Shown: positions 48,779 through 59,017, counted from the first letter of the stretch. The stretch: DNA of 64,000 nt from Pseudomonas oryzicola (GCF_014269185.2 NZ_JABWRZ020000001.1:335001-399000); one strand, 5' to 3'. Program-made: numbers and translations. Notes: generated by a model from the sequence alone, not told the origin.

Positions 48779-48956
48779 GGCTCCCCGATAAGACCGCTAT
48801 CGGTGTAGCCCTTGAACCCGAAAGTTCAAGGTGGAGATTGCAGGGGGCGTTAAGGCTTTCCGTCGGGCGGACATGCACACCGGCCCCAGCGTGCAACCCC
48901 CGTGGTTGTGCGTATCGGCTCAGGGACATAACCGACTGGCGCATCCCCCAGGGAGT
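48779..48956 (-). ncRNA. ssrS: 6S RNA
   Basis: The leftward strand carries signature 6S segments: cctgagccgata in the 5' half, gaaagccttaa in the middle, and accttgaac..gggttcaagggctac as the 3' hairpin, all matching E. coli 6S. The ends pair (actccc with ggggag). A -10 like TATACT at 48968-48963 places the 5' end near 48956, giving ~178 nt. 6S mimics an open promoter, sequesters sigma-70 RNA polymerase and templates short pRNAs on outgrowth. It lies between zapA and fau as in E. coli. Confidence 0.95.
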
Positions 48957-48974
48957 GGCGCCAGTATACCAACC

Positions 48975-49295
48975 TCAGCCGATTTTGGTATCCGCATCGT
49001 CGGACAGCGCCTGATCGACCCGCTCCAGCAGGTCGCGCACCTGTTCGCGGGTGGTACTGCTGGCCGGTGCATCATTGCGGTCTTCCCGGCGGTGCAGCAT
49101 TTCGTGGGTGATGTTCAACGCAGCCATGACCGCGATGCGGTCGGCGCCGATCACCTTGCCGCTGCTGCGGATCTCGCGCATCTTGCCGTCCAGGTAGCGC
49201 GCCGCGCTGACCAGGTTGTTGCGCTCCTCCGGCGGGCAGATGATCGAATATTCCTTGTCGAGGATCTGCACGGTGACGCTATTGCTTGAACTCAT
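48975..49295 (-). CDS. zapA: Cell division protein ZapA
   Basis: A 106-residue Z-ring protein. N-terminal globular part (SVTVQILDKEYSIICPPEERNNL in the family pattern, shown here only in part) and C-terminal helices (RYLDGKMREIRSSGKVIGAD, VMAALNITHEML). ZapA tetramers bundle FtsZ filaments. Its ATG overlaps the TGA of the upstream TIGR02449 coiled-coil gene, and the 6S RNA begins 18 nt past its stop codon. Confidence 0.94.
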   Translation of the reverse strand: MSSSNSVTVQILDKEYSIICPPEERNNLVSAARYLDGKMREIRSSGKVIGADRIAVMAALNITHEMLHRREDRNDAPASSTTREQVRDLLERVDQALSDDADTKIG

Positions 49296-49510
49296 GAGTC
49301 TTGCTCCAGAGCCTTGAGGCGTAAAATCATCGACTCGACCTTGCGCCTGGCGATCTCGTTCTTTTCGATGAGGTGGGCGCGCTCTTCGCGCCAGGATTTT
49401 TCCTGAGCTACTAGGAGTGCATTTTGCCGTTTTAGTTGCTCGACGCGTTGGATCAGCAACTCGAATCGGCTCATCAGTGCCTGCAGGTCGTTCTCTTGCG
49501 TGGGTTGCAC
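49292..49510 (-). CDS. TIGR02449-family coiled-coil protein (ZapB-like)
   Basis: A 72-residue, nearly all-helical coiled coil (LMSRFELLIQRVEQLKRQNA and further heptads to residue ~68). It belongs to the TIGR02449 small-protein family, always next to zapA, and probably works with it at the division ring like ZapB; that function is inferred. It is translationally coupled to zapA through ATGA. Confidence 0.88.
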   Translation of the reverse strand: MQPTQENDLQALMSRFELLIQRVEQLKRQNALLVAQEKSWREERAHLIEKNEIARRKVESMILRLKALEQDS

Positions 49511-49659
49511 TCGATTCGCTCCGTCGTTGAGTCACCGTGGCGATGATGATGCCTCTCGCCGGGCGGCGACGGCCAGTGCCGATGGTCTTGGCGCGCCTGC
49601 CGGTGCTAGGATACAAGGTCTCCATTCTAGTCATTGCGCCGTCTGGCGCCTAGCTGCCC

Positions 49660-50214
49660 ATGCCCAATACCCAATCGCCCTACATCGCCTTCGCCATGCT
49701 GCTGTCCAGCAATGGCCATCCTGTCACCCCGGCCGAACTGCACGGCCTGCTGATCGGCCGCAGTTGCGCCGGTGCCGGCTTCGACGCCGAAGGCTGGCTG
49801 GCCGATGCCGCCCAGTTGCTGGAAACCGAACCTGGCGACACTGTGCGCAACGCCCTGGTCGGCCTGCAGGAAATGGTCAAGGGTGAGCTGACCAGCGACG
49901 ACATGGCGATCGTCCTGCTGCTGCCTTCCGACGACGCTGCCCTGGGCGACCGTGCCACCGCGCTTGGCCAGTGGTGCCAGGGTTTCATTACCGGTTTCGG
50001 TCTGAATGCCGGTGGCAAGGACCTGTCCGACGAGGCCAAGGAAGTACTGCAGGACCTGGTGGCCATTTCCCAGGTCCAGGAAGCCCTCGAAGAGTCCGAG
50101 GACGGCGAGAGCGACTACATGGAGGTCATGGAATACCTGCGTGTGGCGCCACTGCTGCTGTTCTCCGAGCTGGCCAAGCCGGCCGCCCCCGCGCCCAAGC
50201 CATCGCTGCACTGA
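49660..50214 (+). CDS. ygfB: YgfB/YecA UPF0149 family protein
   Basis: A 184-residue helical protein of UPF0149. Motifs: [45 protein letters not shown] and [19 protein letters not shown]. Its place upstream of pepP and ubiH matches E. coli ygfB-pepP-ubiH-ubiI. In P. aeruginosa YgfB is linked to beta-lactam resistance by limiting AlpA-activated ampDh3 expression. It is divergent from the zapA pair. Confidence 0.92.
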   Translation: MPNTQSPYIAFAMLLSSNGHPVTPAELHGLLIGRSCAGAGFDAEGWLADAAQLLETEPGDTVRNALVGLQEMVKGELTSDDMAIVLLLPSDDAALGDRATALGQWCQGFITGFGLNAGGKDLSDEAKEVLQDLVAISQVQEALEESEDGESDYMEVMEYLRVAPLLLFSELAKPAAPAPKPSLH

Positions 50215-50234
50215 TCAACCGGGGTAGTCTGCCC

Positions 50235-51569
50235 ATGAGCCACATTCCCAAAGCCGAATATGCCCGTCGGCGCAAGGCGCTGATGGCGCAGATGGTCCCC
50301 AACAGCATCGCCATCCTGCCCGCCGCTGCGGTTGCCATTCGTAACCGCGACGTCGAGCATGTGTACCGCCAGGACAGCGACTTCCAGTACCTCAGCGGCT
50401 TCCCCGAGCCGGAGGCGGTGATCGCGCTGATCCCGGGGCGCGAGCATGGCGAATACGTGCTGTTCTGCCGCGAACGCAACCCCGAGCGCGAGCTGTGGGA
50501 CGGCCTGCGCGCCGGCCAGGAGGGCGCGATGCGCGACTTCGGCGCCGACGATGCCTTCCCCATCACCGACATCGACGAGATCCTGCCGGGCCTTATCGAA
50601 GGCCGTGAGCGGGTCTACAGCGCCATGGGCAGCAACCCCGAATTCGACCGCCGGCTGATGGACTGGATCAACGTGATCCGCTCCAAGGCACGCCTGGGCG
50701 CCCAGCCGCCGAACGAGTTCGTTGCGCTGGATCATCTGCTGCACGACATGCGCCTGTATAAATCAGCGGCGGAAGTGAAGGTGATGCGCGCCGCCGCAGA
50801 CATCTCGGCACGGGCCCACGTGCGGGCCATGCAGGCTTGTCGGGCCGGGCTGCATGAATACAGCCTGGAAGCCGAACTGGACTACGAGTTCCGCAAGGGC
50901 GGGGCGAAGATGCCGGCCTACGGCTCGATCGTCGCGGCCGGGCGCAATGCCTGCATCCTGCATTACCAGCAGAACGACGCGCCGCTCAAGGATGGCGACC
51001 TGGTGCTGATCGATGCCGGCTGCGAGATCGACTGCTACGCCAGCGACATCACCCGTACCTTTCCGGTCAGCGGGCGTTTTTCGCCCGAACAGAAGGCCAT
51101 CTACGAGTTGGTGCTCAAGGCCCAGGCCGCGGCGTTTGCCGAGATCGCCCCGGGCAAGCACTGGAACCACGCGCATGAGGCGACCGTGCGGGTGATTACC
51201 GAGGGCCTGGTGGAACTGGGCCTGCTGCAGGGCGAAGTGCAGGCCTTGATCGACAGTGAGGCCTATCGCGCCTTCTACATGCACCGCGCCGGGCACTGGC
51301 TGGGCATGGATGTGCATGACGTAGGCGAGTACAAGGTTGGCGGCGAATGGCGGGTGCTTGAACCCGGCATGGCGCTGACCGTCGAGCCGGGCATCTACAT
51401 CGGCGCCGACAATCAGGCGGTGGCAAAGAAGTGGCGCGGCATCGGTGTAAGAATCGAGGATGACGTGGTGGTGACCAGGCAAGGCTGTGAAATCCTGACT
51501 TCGGGCGTGCCGCGCACGGTCGCCGAGATCGAGGCGCTGATGCAGGCTGCGCGCAGGGACGTCGCATGA
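50235..51569 (+). CDS. pepP: Xaa-Pro aminopeptidase P
   Basis: A 444-residue metallopeptidase of the pita-bread fold. The N-terminal AMP_N domain (SHIPKAEYARRRKALMAQM) is followed by the catalytic domain with metal ligands in LIDAGCEIDCYASDITRTF (two Asp), HRAGHWLGMDVHD (His), TVEPGIYIG (Glu) and IRIED-like GVRIEDDVVV (Glu). It removes N-terminal residues before proline. ATGA overlap couples it to ubiH. Confidence 0.95.
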   Translation: MSHIPKAEYARRRKALMAQMVPNSIAILPAAAVAIRNRDVEHVYRQDSDFQYLSGFPEPEAVIALIPGREHGEYVLFCRERNPERELWDGLRAGQEGAMRDFGADDAFPITDIDEILPGLIEGRERVYSAMGSNPEFDRRLMDWINVIRSKARLGAQPPNEFVALDHLLHDMRLYKSAAEVKVMRAAADISARAHVRAMQACRAGLHEYSLEAELDYEFRKGGAKMPAYGSIVAAGRNACILHYQQNDAPLKDGDLVLIDAGCEIDCYASDITRTFPVSGRFSPEQKAIYELVLKAQAAAFAEIAPGKHWNHAHEATVRVITEGLVELGLLQGEVQALIDSEAYRAFYMHRAGHWLGMDVHDVGEYKVGGEWRVLEPGMALTVEPGIYIGADNQAVAKKWRGIGVRIEDDVVVTRQGCEILTSGVPRTVAEIEALMQAARRDVA

Positions 51570-52765
51570 GCCGGGTGAATCTGGCGATCATCGGTGGCGG
51601 CCTGGTCGGTGCAAGCCTGGCCCTGGCCCTGCAGGCCGGGGCCAAGGCGCGTGGCTGGAAAATCCTGCTGATCGAGCCGTTCGCCCCGGGCGACAGCTTC
51701 CAGCCCAGCTATGATGCGCGGTCATCGGCGCTGTCGTTCGGCACCCGGCAGATCTACCAGCAGTTGGGCTTGTGGCAGGCGATCGAGTGCCGCGCCGAGC
51801 CGATCCGGCAGATTCACGTTTCCGACCGTGGCCGCTTCGGCGCTACCCGCCTGGATGCCCAGGAAGAAGGCGTGCCGGCGCTGGGCTACGTGGTGGAGAA
51901 CGCCTGGTTGGGCCAATGCCTGTGGCAAGGGCTGGACAGCGAAGTGGTGAGCTGGCGCTGCCCGGCGGAAGTGACCTCGATGCAGGCAATCGAAGGTGGC
52001 TACCGGCTGATGCTGAACGACGACACTCAGCTCGAATGTGACCTGGCGGTGCTTGCCGACGGCGGCCGCTCCGGCCTGCGCGAACAGCTGGGCATCCATG
52101 TGCGTCACACGCCTTACCAACAAAGCGCGTTGATCGCCAACGTCACCCCGGGCGAGGCCCACGGTGGCCAAGCCTTCGAGCGTTTCACCGAAGACGGCCC
52201 CATGGCCTTGCTGCCGCTGCCGGAAAACCGCTGCGCGCTGGTCTGGACCCGCCAGGGCATGGATGCGCGGCGCCTGGCCGATATCGACGAGCGCCACTTC
52301 CTGCGCGAGTTGCAGGCGGTGTTCGGCTACCGCCTGGGCGCGCTGCGCCAGGTCGGCGTGCGGCACCTCTACCCGTTGTCGTTGATCGAGGCCGAGGAGC
52401 AGGTGCGGCCGCACCTGGTGGTGCTGGGCAACGCCGCGCACAGCCTGCACCCCATTGCCGGGCAGGGTTTCAACCTGTCACTGCGTGACGTGCAGGCGCT
52501 GGCCGAAGCACTGCTGGCCGGCCCTCAGCGGCCTGGCGACCTGAGCACCCTGCAGGCTTACCAACAGCGCCAGCGCCTGGACCAGGCCCTGACCATCGGT
52601 TTTTCCGATCAGGTTACCCGCTTGTTCGGCAGCAGCCAGCCGTTGCTGGCCGCCGGGCGCAACCTCGGGCTGCTTGGGCTCGACCTGCTGCCGCCGGCGA
52701 AAAGCTGGTTTGCCCGCCAGGCCATGGGCCTGGGCACCCGCCCCGATTCGCGGGGGCAGGCATGA
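51566..52765 (+). CDS. ubiH: 2-octaprenyl-6-methoxyphenol hydroxylase UbiH
   Basis: A 399-residue flavin monooxygenase of ubiquinone synthesis. FAD motif GGGLVGASLAL near the N-terminus (residues ~8-18), DARSSALSFGT and the second FAD motif GNAAHSLHPIAGQGFNLSLRD. The hydroxylase works in the Ubi complex; its position at C1 is by homology. It overlaps pepP and the DUF4442 gene by 4 nt on each side. Confidence 0.93.
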   Translation: MSRVNLAIIGGGLVGASLALALQAGAKARGWKILLIEPFAPGDSFQPSYDARSSALSFGTRQIYQQLGLWQAIECRAEPIRQIHVSDRGRFGATRLDAQEEGVPALGYVVENAWLGQCLWQGLDSEVVSWRCPAEVTSMQAIEGGYRLMLNDDTQLECDLAVLADGGRSGLREQLGIHVRHTPYQQSALIANVTPGEAHGGQAFERFTEDGPMALLPLPENRCALVWTRQGMDARRLADIDERHFLRELQAVFGYRLGALRQVGVRHLYPLSLIEAEEQVRPHLVVLGNAAHSLHPIAGQGFNLSLRDVQALAEALLAGPQRPGDLSTLQAYQQRQRLDQALTIGFSDQVTRLFGSSQPLLAAGRNLGLLGLDLLPPAKSWFARQAMGLGTRPDSRGQA

Positions 52766-53247
52766 CCGCTGATGCACGCCGGCTGGCGCGCCGGGCGCGC
52801 CTGTTGCGTTGGCGCCTGAACCTGTTCCCGCCGCATCTCGGCGCTGGTATCCGCGTGCAGCACATCAGCGCAGACCTGCGCAGCGTCAAGGTAGCGATGA
52901 AGCTGACCCGCTGGAACCGCAACTACGTCGGTACCCAGTGCGGCGGCAGCCTGTACGGGATGGTCGACCCGTTCTACATGCTGTTGCTGATCGAGCAACT
53001 GGGGCGTGACTACATCGTCTGGGACAAGGCCGCCAGCATCGATTTCATTTCACCGGGCAAAGGCCCGGTGTATGCCGAACTCCACGTCGATGATGAGTTG
53101 CTGGACGAGATTCGCCAGCAGACCGCCACTGGCAAGAAGTGCCTGCCGCGACTGCAGGTCGATATTCGCGACGGCGCCGGCGAGCTGGTGGCGCGGGTCG
53201 ATAAAACCCTATATGTGCGGCTCAAGCCGCAAGCGAGGCTGGCGTAA
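52762..53247 (+). CDS. DUF4442 hotdog-fold thioesterase-like protein
   Basis: A 161-residue protein of DUF4442, related to PaaI/4HBT hotdog thioesterases. Clear segments are LNLFPPHLGAGIRVQHIS, RWNRNYVGTQCGGSLYGMVD and WDKAASIDFISPGKG; the basic N-terminus (RRLARRARLLRWRL) is unusual. It starts within the ubiH stop (ATGA) and ends 3 nt before the next hydroxylase gene, so it is locked into the ubiquinone operon, although no ubiquinone role is known for it. Confidence 0.87.
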   Translation: MTADARRLARRARLLRWRLNLFPPHLGAGIRVQHISADLRSVKVAMKLTRWNRNYVGTQCGGSLYGMVDPFYMLLLIEQLGRDYIVWDKAASIDFISPGKGPVYAELHVDDELLDEIRQQTATGKKCLPRLQVDIRDGAGELVARVDKTLYVRLKPQARLA

Positions 53248-53250
53248 GGC

Positions 53251-54474
53251 ATGGAAATGCGCGCAGATCTGTTGATTGTCGGTGCTGGTATGGTCGGCAG
53301 CGCCCTGGCCCTGGCGTTACGCCACAGTGGCTTGCAAATCCTCTTGCTCGACGGCGGCCCGTTGGCGGTCAAGCCGTTCGATGCCCAGGCCCCGTTCGAG
53401 CCGCGTGTCAGCGCGCTGTCGGCAGCCAGCCAGCGCATCCTCGAGCGCCTGGGCGCCTGGGATGGCATTGCCCGGCGGCGGGCCACACCGTACTCGGACA
53501 TGCATGTGTGGGATGGCAGCGGCACCGGCCAGATCCATTTCTCGGCCGCCAGCGTGCATGCCCAGGTGCTTGGCCATATCGTCGAGAACCGGGTGGTGCA
53601 GGATGGCCTGCTGGAGCGCCTGCATGACAGCGACATCGGTCTGCTGCCCAACGCGCGGCTCGAACAGCTGCGCCGCTCGGGCGATGAATGGCTGCTGACC
53701 CTGGCTGATGGCCGCCGGCTGCGCGCGCCGCTGGTGATCGCGGCCGACGGTGCCAACTCGGCGGTGCGCCGCCTGGCTGGCTGCGAAACCCGCGAGTGGG
53801 ATTATCTGCACCATGCCATCGTCACCAGCGTGCGCTGCAGCGCCGGGCACCAGGCCACGGCCTGGCAGCGTTTCACCGATGAGGGGCCGTTGGCCTTCCT
53901 GCCGTTGACCCGCAACGGCGGGCAAGACTGGTGCTCGATCGTCTGGTCGACCACGCCGGAGCATGCCGAGCAGTTGATGGCACTGGATGAAGCGGCCTTC
54001 GTGAAGGCACTGCAGCAGGCTTTCGAGGGGCGCCTGGGGGATGTGCTGCAGGCCGACCCGCGGGTGTGCGTGCCGTTGCGCCAGCGCCACGCCAAGCGCT
54101 ATGTGGATGAGGGCCTGGCCTTGATCGGCGATGCAGCGCATACCATCCACCCGTTGGCTGGGCAGGGTGTCAACCTGGGCTTCCTCGATGCGGCAGTGCT
54201 GGCCGAGGTGCTGGCCAATGCCTGCGAGCGTGGCGAGCGGCTGGCGGATGTGAAAGTGCTGAGCCGTTACGAGCGCCGGCGCATGCCGCATAACCTGGCG
54301 CTGATGGCGGCGATGGAAGGGTTCGAGCGGTTGTTCCAGGCCAACCCGTTGCCGTTGCGCTGGTTGCGTAACAGTGGGTTGAAGCTGGTGCAGCAGATGC
54401 CGGAGGCCAAGGCGCTGTTTGTGCGCCAGGCGCTGGGTTTGAGCGGTGACCTGCCGGATCTGGCCAAGGCTTGA
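53251..54474 (+). CDS. ubiI: UbiI/VisC-type FAD monooxygenase
   Basis: A 407-residue member of the UbiH/UbiF/VisC/COQ6 family. FAD site [30 protein letters not shown] and [21 protein letters not shown] are conserved; DG motif in [15 protein letters not shown]. By position after ubiH it corresponds to E. coli ubiI, the C5-hydroxylase. UbiF or Coq6-type specificity cannot be excluded, since these paralogues are similar. The start codon ATG lies 3 nt after the DUF4442 stop. Confidence 0.88.
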   Translation: MEMRADLLIVGAGMVGSALALALRHSGLQILLLDGGPLAVKPFDAQAPFEPRVSALSAASQRILERLGAWDGIARRRATPYSDMHVWDGSGTGQIHFSAASVHAQVLGHIVENRVVQDGLLERLHDSDIGLLPNARLEQLRRSGDEWLLTLADGRRLRAPLVIAADGANSAVRRLAGCETREWDYLHHAIVTSVRCSAGHQATAWQRFTDEGPLAFLPLTRNGGQDWCSIVWSTTPEHAEQLMALDEAAFVKALQQAFEGRLGDVLQADPRVCVPLRQRHAKRYVDEGLALIGDAAHTIHPLAGQGVNLGFLDAAVLAEVLANACERGERLADVKVLSRYERRRMPHNLALMAAMEGFERLFQANPLPLRWLRNSGLKLVQQMPEAKALFVRQALGLSGDLPDLAKA

Positions 54475-54592
54475 GATTGTCGGGGGCTGCGCAGCAGCCC
54501 CTCTGCAACATCCAGTAACGGCTAGGTGGATGAGCCGGAAAATGGGATTCACTACCATTTGCGCCTCTCATATCCTCCGAGGAGCGCTTTCC

Positions 54593-55594
54593 ATGTTGCC
54601 ACGCAAGCCCCTACTGGCCGCCCTGGCCCTGACCCTGTTCGGTGGCACTGCCCAGGCGGCGGAAGAAGTGGTGGTATACTCCTCGCGCATCGACGAGCTG
54701 ATCAAGCCTGTGTTCGATGCCTATACCGCCAAAACCGGGGTGAAGATCAAGTTCATCACCGACAAGGAAGCCCCGCTGATGCAACGCATCAAGGCCGAGG
54801 GGGACAACGGCGTGGCCGACCTGCTGCTGACCGTCGATGCTGGCAACCTGTGGCAGGCCGAGCAGATGGGCATCCTACAGCCGATCCAGTCCGACATCAT
54901 CGACCGCAACATCCCGCCGCAGTACCGCGCTTCGTCGCACGACTGGACCGGCCTGAGCCTGCGCGCGCGCACCATCATCTACTCCACCGAGCGGGTCAAG
55001 CCGCAGGAGTTGAGCACTTACGAAGCCCTGGCCGACAAGCAGTGGGAAGGCCGCCTGTGCCTGCGCACGGCGAAGAAGGTATACAACCAGTCGCTGACTG
55101 CCACCCTGATCGAGACCCACGGTGAGGCGAAGACCGAACAGATCGTCAAAGGCTGGGTCAACAACCTGTCCACCGACGTGTTCTCCGATGACAACGCGGT
55201 GATCCAGGCCATCGAGGCCGGCCAATGCGACGTGGGCGTGGTCAACACCTATTACTACGGTCGGCTGCACAAGCAGAACCCGAAGCTGCCGGTGAAGATC
55301 TTCTGGCCCAACCAGGGTGACCGTGGCGTGCATGTAAACCTGTCCGGCATTGGCCTGACCAGGCATGCACCACACCCGGAGGCGGCGAAGAAGCTGGTTG
55401 AATGGATGACCGGTGAAGAGGCGCAGAAGCTGTTCGCCGACATCAACCAGGAGTTCCCGGCCAACCCGAAGGTCAAGCCATCGGACGAAGTGGCGGCGTG
55501 GGGCAGCTTCAAGGCTGACAGCATTCCGGTGGAAATCGCCGGCAAGCGTCAGGCTGAAGCGATTCGCTTGATGGACCGGGCTGGCTGGAACTAA
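54593..55594 (+). CDS. Ferric iron ABC transporter substrate-binding protein (FbpA/HitA-like)
   Basis: A 333-residue periplasmic binding protein with a signal peptide ([22 protein letters not shown], cut at ~22). The fold is type 2, with [18 protein letters not shown] and the tyrosine cluster [10 protein letters not shown], whose tyrosines bind Fe3+ in FbpA. Mature protein scans open ferric iron with a synergistic anion. Cgaggagcgctttcc precedes ATG. It is followed by a REP pair and the matching permease, but no ATPase gene. Confidence 0.92.
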   Translation: MLPRKPLLAALALTLFGGTAQAAEEVVVYSSRIDELIKPVFDAYTAKTGVKIKFITDKEAPLMQRIKAEGDNGVADLLLTVDAGNLWQAEQMGILQPIQSDIIDRNIPPQYRASSHDWTGLSLRARTIIYSTERVKPQELSTYEALADKQWEGRLCLRTAKKVYNQSLTATLIETHGEAKTEQIVKGWVNNLSTDVFSDDNAVIQAIEAGQCDVGVVNTYYYGRLHKQNPKLPVKIFWPNQGDRGVHVNLSGIGLTRHAPHPEAAKKLVEWMTGEEAQKLFADINQEFPANPKVKPSDEVAAWGSFKADSIPVEIAGKRQAEAIRLMDRAGWN

Positions 55595-55631
55595 GCGCCA
55601 GGCTTATCCTTCCGGGGCCTTTCAGGGCCTC

Positions 55632-55694
55632 TTCGCGGGCATGCCCGCTCCCACAGGATTACTCGATCTCTGTGGGAGCGGGCATGCCCGCGAA
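55632..55694. repeat. REP inverted pair within the iron-transport unit
   Basis: Ttcgcgggcatgcccgctcccacag at 55632-55656 and its exact reverse complement at 55670-55694 form 25-bp arms with a 13-nt loop. It lies between the binding-protein and permease genes, where such hairpins often stabilise the upstream mRNA and lower downstream expression. Confidence 0.92.
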
Positions 55695-55736
55695 CGACCG
55701 CATAGCGGTCGCAAATCAGCCACAGAGACATTCAAC

Positions 55737-57359
55737 TTGCCCCACTCCCCCCAACGCCGCTGGTACCTCCCGGTCACCCTGGTCGCCGCTCTGGTGCTCC
55801 TGCCCCTGAGCGTGCTGCTGCTGTCGTGGCAGTCGATCGATCTGCAGATCTGGTCGCACCTGCTCGACACCCAGATGAGCCGCCTTTTGGGCAATACCCT
55901 GACGCTGGTGGCAGGTGTGGGCACCGGTGTCACCCTGCTGGGCGTCAGCCTGGCCTGGCTGACCAGCCTCTGCGAATTCCCCGGCCGGCGCTGGCTGGAC
56001 TGGGCGTTGATGCTGCCGTTCGCCATCCCTGCCTACGTGCTGGCGTTCGTCTTCGTTGGCCTGCTGGACTTCGCCGGCCCGGTACAAAGTGCCCTGCGCG
56101 AGCTGTTCGGGCCCATGCGCCTGCCGCGGGTGCGTTCGACCGGTGGGGTGATCATCGTGCTGGTACTGGTGTTCTACCCTTATGTCTATTTGCTGGCGCG
56201 CACCGCCTTCCTGGCCCAGGGCAAGGGCCTGATGGAAGCGGCGCGGGTGCTTGGGCTGTCCCCCCTGCAAGCATTCTGGCGCGTGGCGCTGCCCATGGCG
56301 CGGCCGGCTATCGGCGCCGGGATTGCCCTGGCGCTGATGGAAACCCTGGCTGACTTTGGCGCCGTGGCGGTGTTCAACTTCGACACCTTCACCACCGCCA
56401 TCTACAAGACCTGGTACGGCTTCTTCAGCCTGTCCAGCGCAGCCCAGCTGGCCAGCCTGCTGTTGCTTGCGGTGATGCTGGTGTTGTACGGCGAACGCCG
56501 GGCACGCGGCGCCAGCCGTAGCGGCAACGAGCGACCGCGCGGGCAGGCGCTGTACCACCTGCGCGGGGTCAAGGCGTGGCTGGCCAGTGGCTGGTGCTTG
56601 CTGGTATTCGCCTGCGCCTTTGTCATCCCGCTGGTGCAACTGCTGACGTGGTTCTGGCAGCGCGGCCGGCTTGACCTGGACGAGCGCTATGTCGGCCTGA
56701 TAATGCACACCCTGTACCTGGGCGGTATGGCGGCGCTGATCACGGTGAGTGTGGCGCTGCTGCTGGCCTTTGCACGGCGGCAGGCACCGAGCGGGGCTAT
56801 CCGCGCCGGGGTCGGCCTGGCCAACCTGGGCTATGCCTTGCCCGGTTCGGTGCTGGCAGTATCGATCATGCTGGCCTTCAGCTACCTTGATAACCAGCTG
56901 GTCATTCCGCTGTCCAGTTGGTTGGGTGGGGCTGGCAAGCCAGTGTTGCTGGGCAGCCTTGCTGCGTTGCTGCTGGCCTACCTGGTGCGCTTCATCGCAG
57001 TGGCTTACGGGCCGTTGGAAAGCAGCCTGGAGCGTATCCGCCCGTCACTTCCCGAGGCATCGCGCAGCCTGGGTGTCGGTGGCATGGGATTGTTTTTCAA
57101 GGTGTATCTGCCGCTGCTGGTACCGGGTGCCCTCAGCGCCGCCTTGCTGGTGTTCGTTGACGTACTCAAGGAAATGCCGGCCACCTTGCTGATGCGCCCG
57201 TTCGGCTGGGACACCCTGGCCGTGCGGGTGTTCGAGATGACCAGCGAGGGTGAGTGGGCGCGTGCATCGCTCCCGGCTCTGAGCCTGGTGCTGGTGGGGC
57301 TGCTGCCGGTCATCGGCCTGATCCGCCGTTCGGCCCGTCGACCCGGTCACAGTCTCTAA
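55737..57359 (+). CDS. Ferric iron ABC transporter permease (FbpB-like, two-domain)
   Basis: A 540-residue inner-membrane permease with two fused halves, ~12 helices in all. Each half has the EAA loop for contact with the ATPase: [20 protein letters not shown] and [20 protein letters not shown]. It should import iron brought by the FbpA-like protein. The start is taken as TTG at 55737 ([13 protein letters not shown]), because reading further upstream would translate the REP pair and there is no ATG until residue ~45. The spacing of a weak agaga site is compatible. Confidence 0.85.
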   Translation: MPHSPQRRWYLPVTLVAALVLLPLSVLLLSWQSIDLQIWSHLLDTQMSRLLGNTLTLVAGVGTGVTLLGVSLAWLTSLCEFPGRRWLDWALMLPFAIPAYVLAFVFVGLLDFAGPVQSALRELFGPMRLPRVRSTGGVIIVLVLVFYPYVYLLARTAFLAQGKGLMEAARVLGLSPLQAFWRVALPMARPAIGAGIALALMETLADFGAVAVFNFDTFTTAIYKTWYGFFSLSSAAQLASLLLLAVMLVLYGERRARGASRSGNERPRGQALYHLRGVKAWLASGWCLLVFACAFVIPLVQLLTWFWQRGRLDLDERYVGLIMHTLYLGGMAALITVSVALLLAFARRQAPSGAIRAGVGLANLGYALPGSVLAVSIMLAFSYLDNQLVIPLSSWLGGAGKPVLLGSLAALLLAYLVRFIAVAYGPLESSLERIRPSLPEASRSLGVGGMGLFFKVYLPLLVPGALSAALLVFVDVLKEMPATLLMRPFGWDTLAVRVFEMTSEGEWARASLPALSLVLVGLLPVIGLIRRSARRPGHSL

Positions 57360-57360
57360 G

Positions 57361-57484
57361 GGTGTCAGCCCGCGCCCTTGCGGCTACAATGCGCGGCACT
57401 CGCGCGGCGGGTCCTGTACAAGAAGAGCTGACGACCCAACGTCATCGACCGCCGCCGCTTCGCCACGCCCGGAAGGAGAAACCC
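57361..57484 (+). promoter_or_regulatory. gcvT leader with possible sigma-70 promoter
   Basis: TACAAT at 57385-57390 with GTGTCA 17 bp upstream (57362-57367) could be the gcv promoter. Downstream lies a GC-rich leader ending in ggaaggagaaaccc, the gcvT ribosome site. I looked for glycine riboswitch features and found none. Confidence 0.4.
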
Positions 57485-58567
57485 ATGGGACAGCGCACGC
57501 TTTTGTATGACCTGCACCTGGCGCTGGGCGCCAAGACGGTCGATTTCGGTGGCTGGGACATGCCCCTGCACTATGGCTCGCAAGTCGAGGAGCACCACCA
57601 GGTGCGCAGCGATTGCGGGGTGTTCGATGTTTCCCACATGACCGTGATCGATGTCGACGGCAGCGATGCCACTGCCTGGTTGCAGCGCCTGCTGGCCAAC
57701 GACGTGGCCCGCCTCGACGATATCGGCAAGGCATTGTATAGCCCGCTGCTGCAGGAACAGGGCAAGGTCATCGATGACCTGATCGTCTACCGCAGCGAAA
57801 CCGGCTACCGCCTGGTCACCAACGCTGCCACCCGGGCCAAGGTACTCGATTGGCTGGCCGAACAGCGTGCCGGTTTTGCCGTGGACTTCCGGGCCCGTCC
57901 CGATCTGGCCATCCTCGCCATCCAGGGCCCGCATGCACGCGAAAAGGTCGCCGCCCTGCTCAGCCCCGCGCGCGCCGCGCTGATTCGCGAACTGCGCCCA
58001 TTCGAGGGCATTGCCGAAGGCGACTGGTTCATTGCCCGCACCGGCTATACCGGTGAAGACGGTCTGGAGATCATGCTTCCTGGCGAGCAGGCCGTGGCGT
58101 TCTTCAACGACCTGGTCGGCGCCGGTATTGCCCCAAGCGGCCTAGGCGCTCGCGACACCCTGCGCCTGGAAGCCGGCATGAATCTGTACGGCCAGGATAT
58201 CGACGAAGCACACACACCGCTCACTTCCAATCTGGGCTGGAGCATCGCCTGGGAGCCAGCCGAGCGCAACTTCATCGGCCGCGCCGGCCTGCTGGCAGAA
58301 ATCGAGCACGGCGTGCAGGAAAAACTGGTCGGCCTGGTGCTGGAAGAGCGCGGTGTACTGCGTGCCCACCAGGTGGTCCGGGTGGCGGGGATTGGCGAAG
58401 GGGAGATCACCAGTGGTAGTTTCTCGCCTACGCTGAGCAAGTCCATTGCCCTTGCACGCGTACCCATGGCCACCGGCGACCGGGCCGAAGTGGAAATTCG
58501 CGGTAAGTGGTACCCGGTGCGGGTGGTCAAACCGACCTTCGTGCGCCACGGCAAGATCCTGATCTGA
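57485..58567 (+). CDS. gcvT: Aminomethyltransferase, glycine cleavage T protein
   Basis: A 360-residue T protein, which releases ammonia from the lipoyl-bound aminomethyl group and makes 5,10-methylene-THF. Conserved parts are [20 protein letters not shown], the folate and catalytic Asp region [12 protein letters not shown], and [13 protein letters not shown]. Aaggagaaaccc precedes the ATG. It leads the gcvT-gcvH-gcvP set, with gcvH 51 bp downstream. Confidence 0.95.
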   Translation: MGQRTLLYDLHLALGAKTVDFGGWDMPLHYGSQVEEHHQVRSDCGVFDVSHMTVIDVDGSDATAWLQRLLANDVARLDDIGKALYSPLLQEQGKVIDDLIVYRSETGYRLVTNAATRAKVLDWLAEQRAGFAVDFRARPDLAILAIQGPHAREKVAALLSPARAALIRELRPFEGIAEGDWFIARTGYTGEDGLEIMLPGEQAVAFFNDLVGAGIAPSGLGARDTLRLEAGMNLYGQDIDEAHTPLTSNLGWSIAWEPAERNFIGRAGLLAEIEHGVQEKLVGLVLEERGVLRAHQVVRVAGIGEGEITSGSFSPTLSKSIALARVPMATGDRAEVEIRGKWYPVRVVKPTFVRHGKILI

Positions 58568-58618
58568 ACCATTTATAACCGGCGGGCGTACCGCTGAGCC
58601 AATCGAGGAATTCAAGAC

Positions 58619-59002
58619 ATGAGCGATATCCCTAGCGACCTGCGTTTTGCCGAAAGCCATGAGTGGGCCCGCCTGGAAGCCGACGGCACCGTGACCGTGG
58701 GTATCAGCGACCACGCCCAGCAAGCCCTGGGTGACGTGGTGTTCGTCGAGTTGGCCGAAGTCGGCAAGGTATTCGCCGCTGGCGATGCGGCCGGTGTGGT
58801 CGAGTCGGTCAAGGCCGCTTCGGACATCTACGCCCCGGTGGCTGGCGAAGTGATCGCGGTCAACGACGAGCTGGCCGACAGTCCCGAGCTGCTCAACGAT
58901 GAACCTTACGCGTCGTGGATTTTCAAGCTGAAGCCAAGCAACCCGGCCGAGCTGGACAAGCTGCTGGATGCGGCTGGCTACAAGGCCCTGATCGGCGAGT
59001 GA
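58619..59002 (+). CDS. gcvH: Glycine cleavage H protein
   Basis: A 127-residue lipoyl carrier. Lipoylation lysine is K65 in [16 protein letters not shown], and [12 protein letters not shown] and the tail [10 protein letters not shown] are typical. It shuttles the aminomethyl group between the P, T and L proteins. Aatcgaggaattcaagac precedes the ATG. Confidence 0.97.
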   Translation: MSDIPSDLRFAESHEWARLEADGTVTVGISDHAQQALGDVVFVELAEVGKVFAAGDAAGVVESVKAASDIYAPVAGEVIAVNDELADSPELLNDEPYASWIFKLKPSNPAELDKLLDAAGYKALIGE

Positions 59003-59017
59003 GACCGCGCTGCCTGC

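Noticed and set aside
55641..55736. ATG start of the iron permease inside the REP pair
   Set aside because: The first ~32 codons would be the REP hairpin itself; TTG at 55737 is more likely.
57361..57484. Glycine riboswitch before gcvT
   Set aside because: The leader is only ~125 nt and has no paired GGAGA-type aptamer cores; glycine control, if any, is not visible here.
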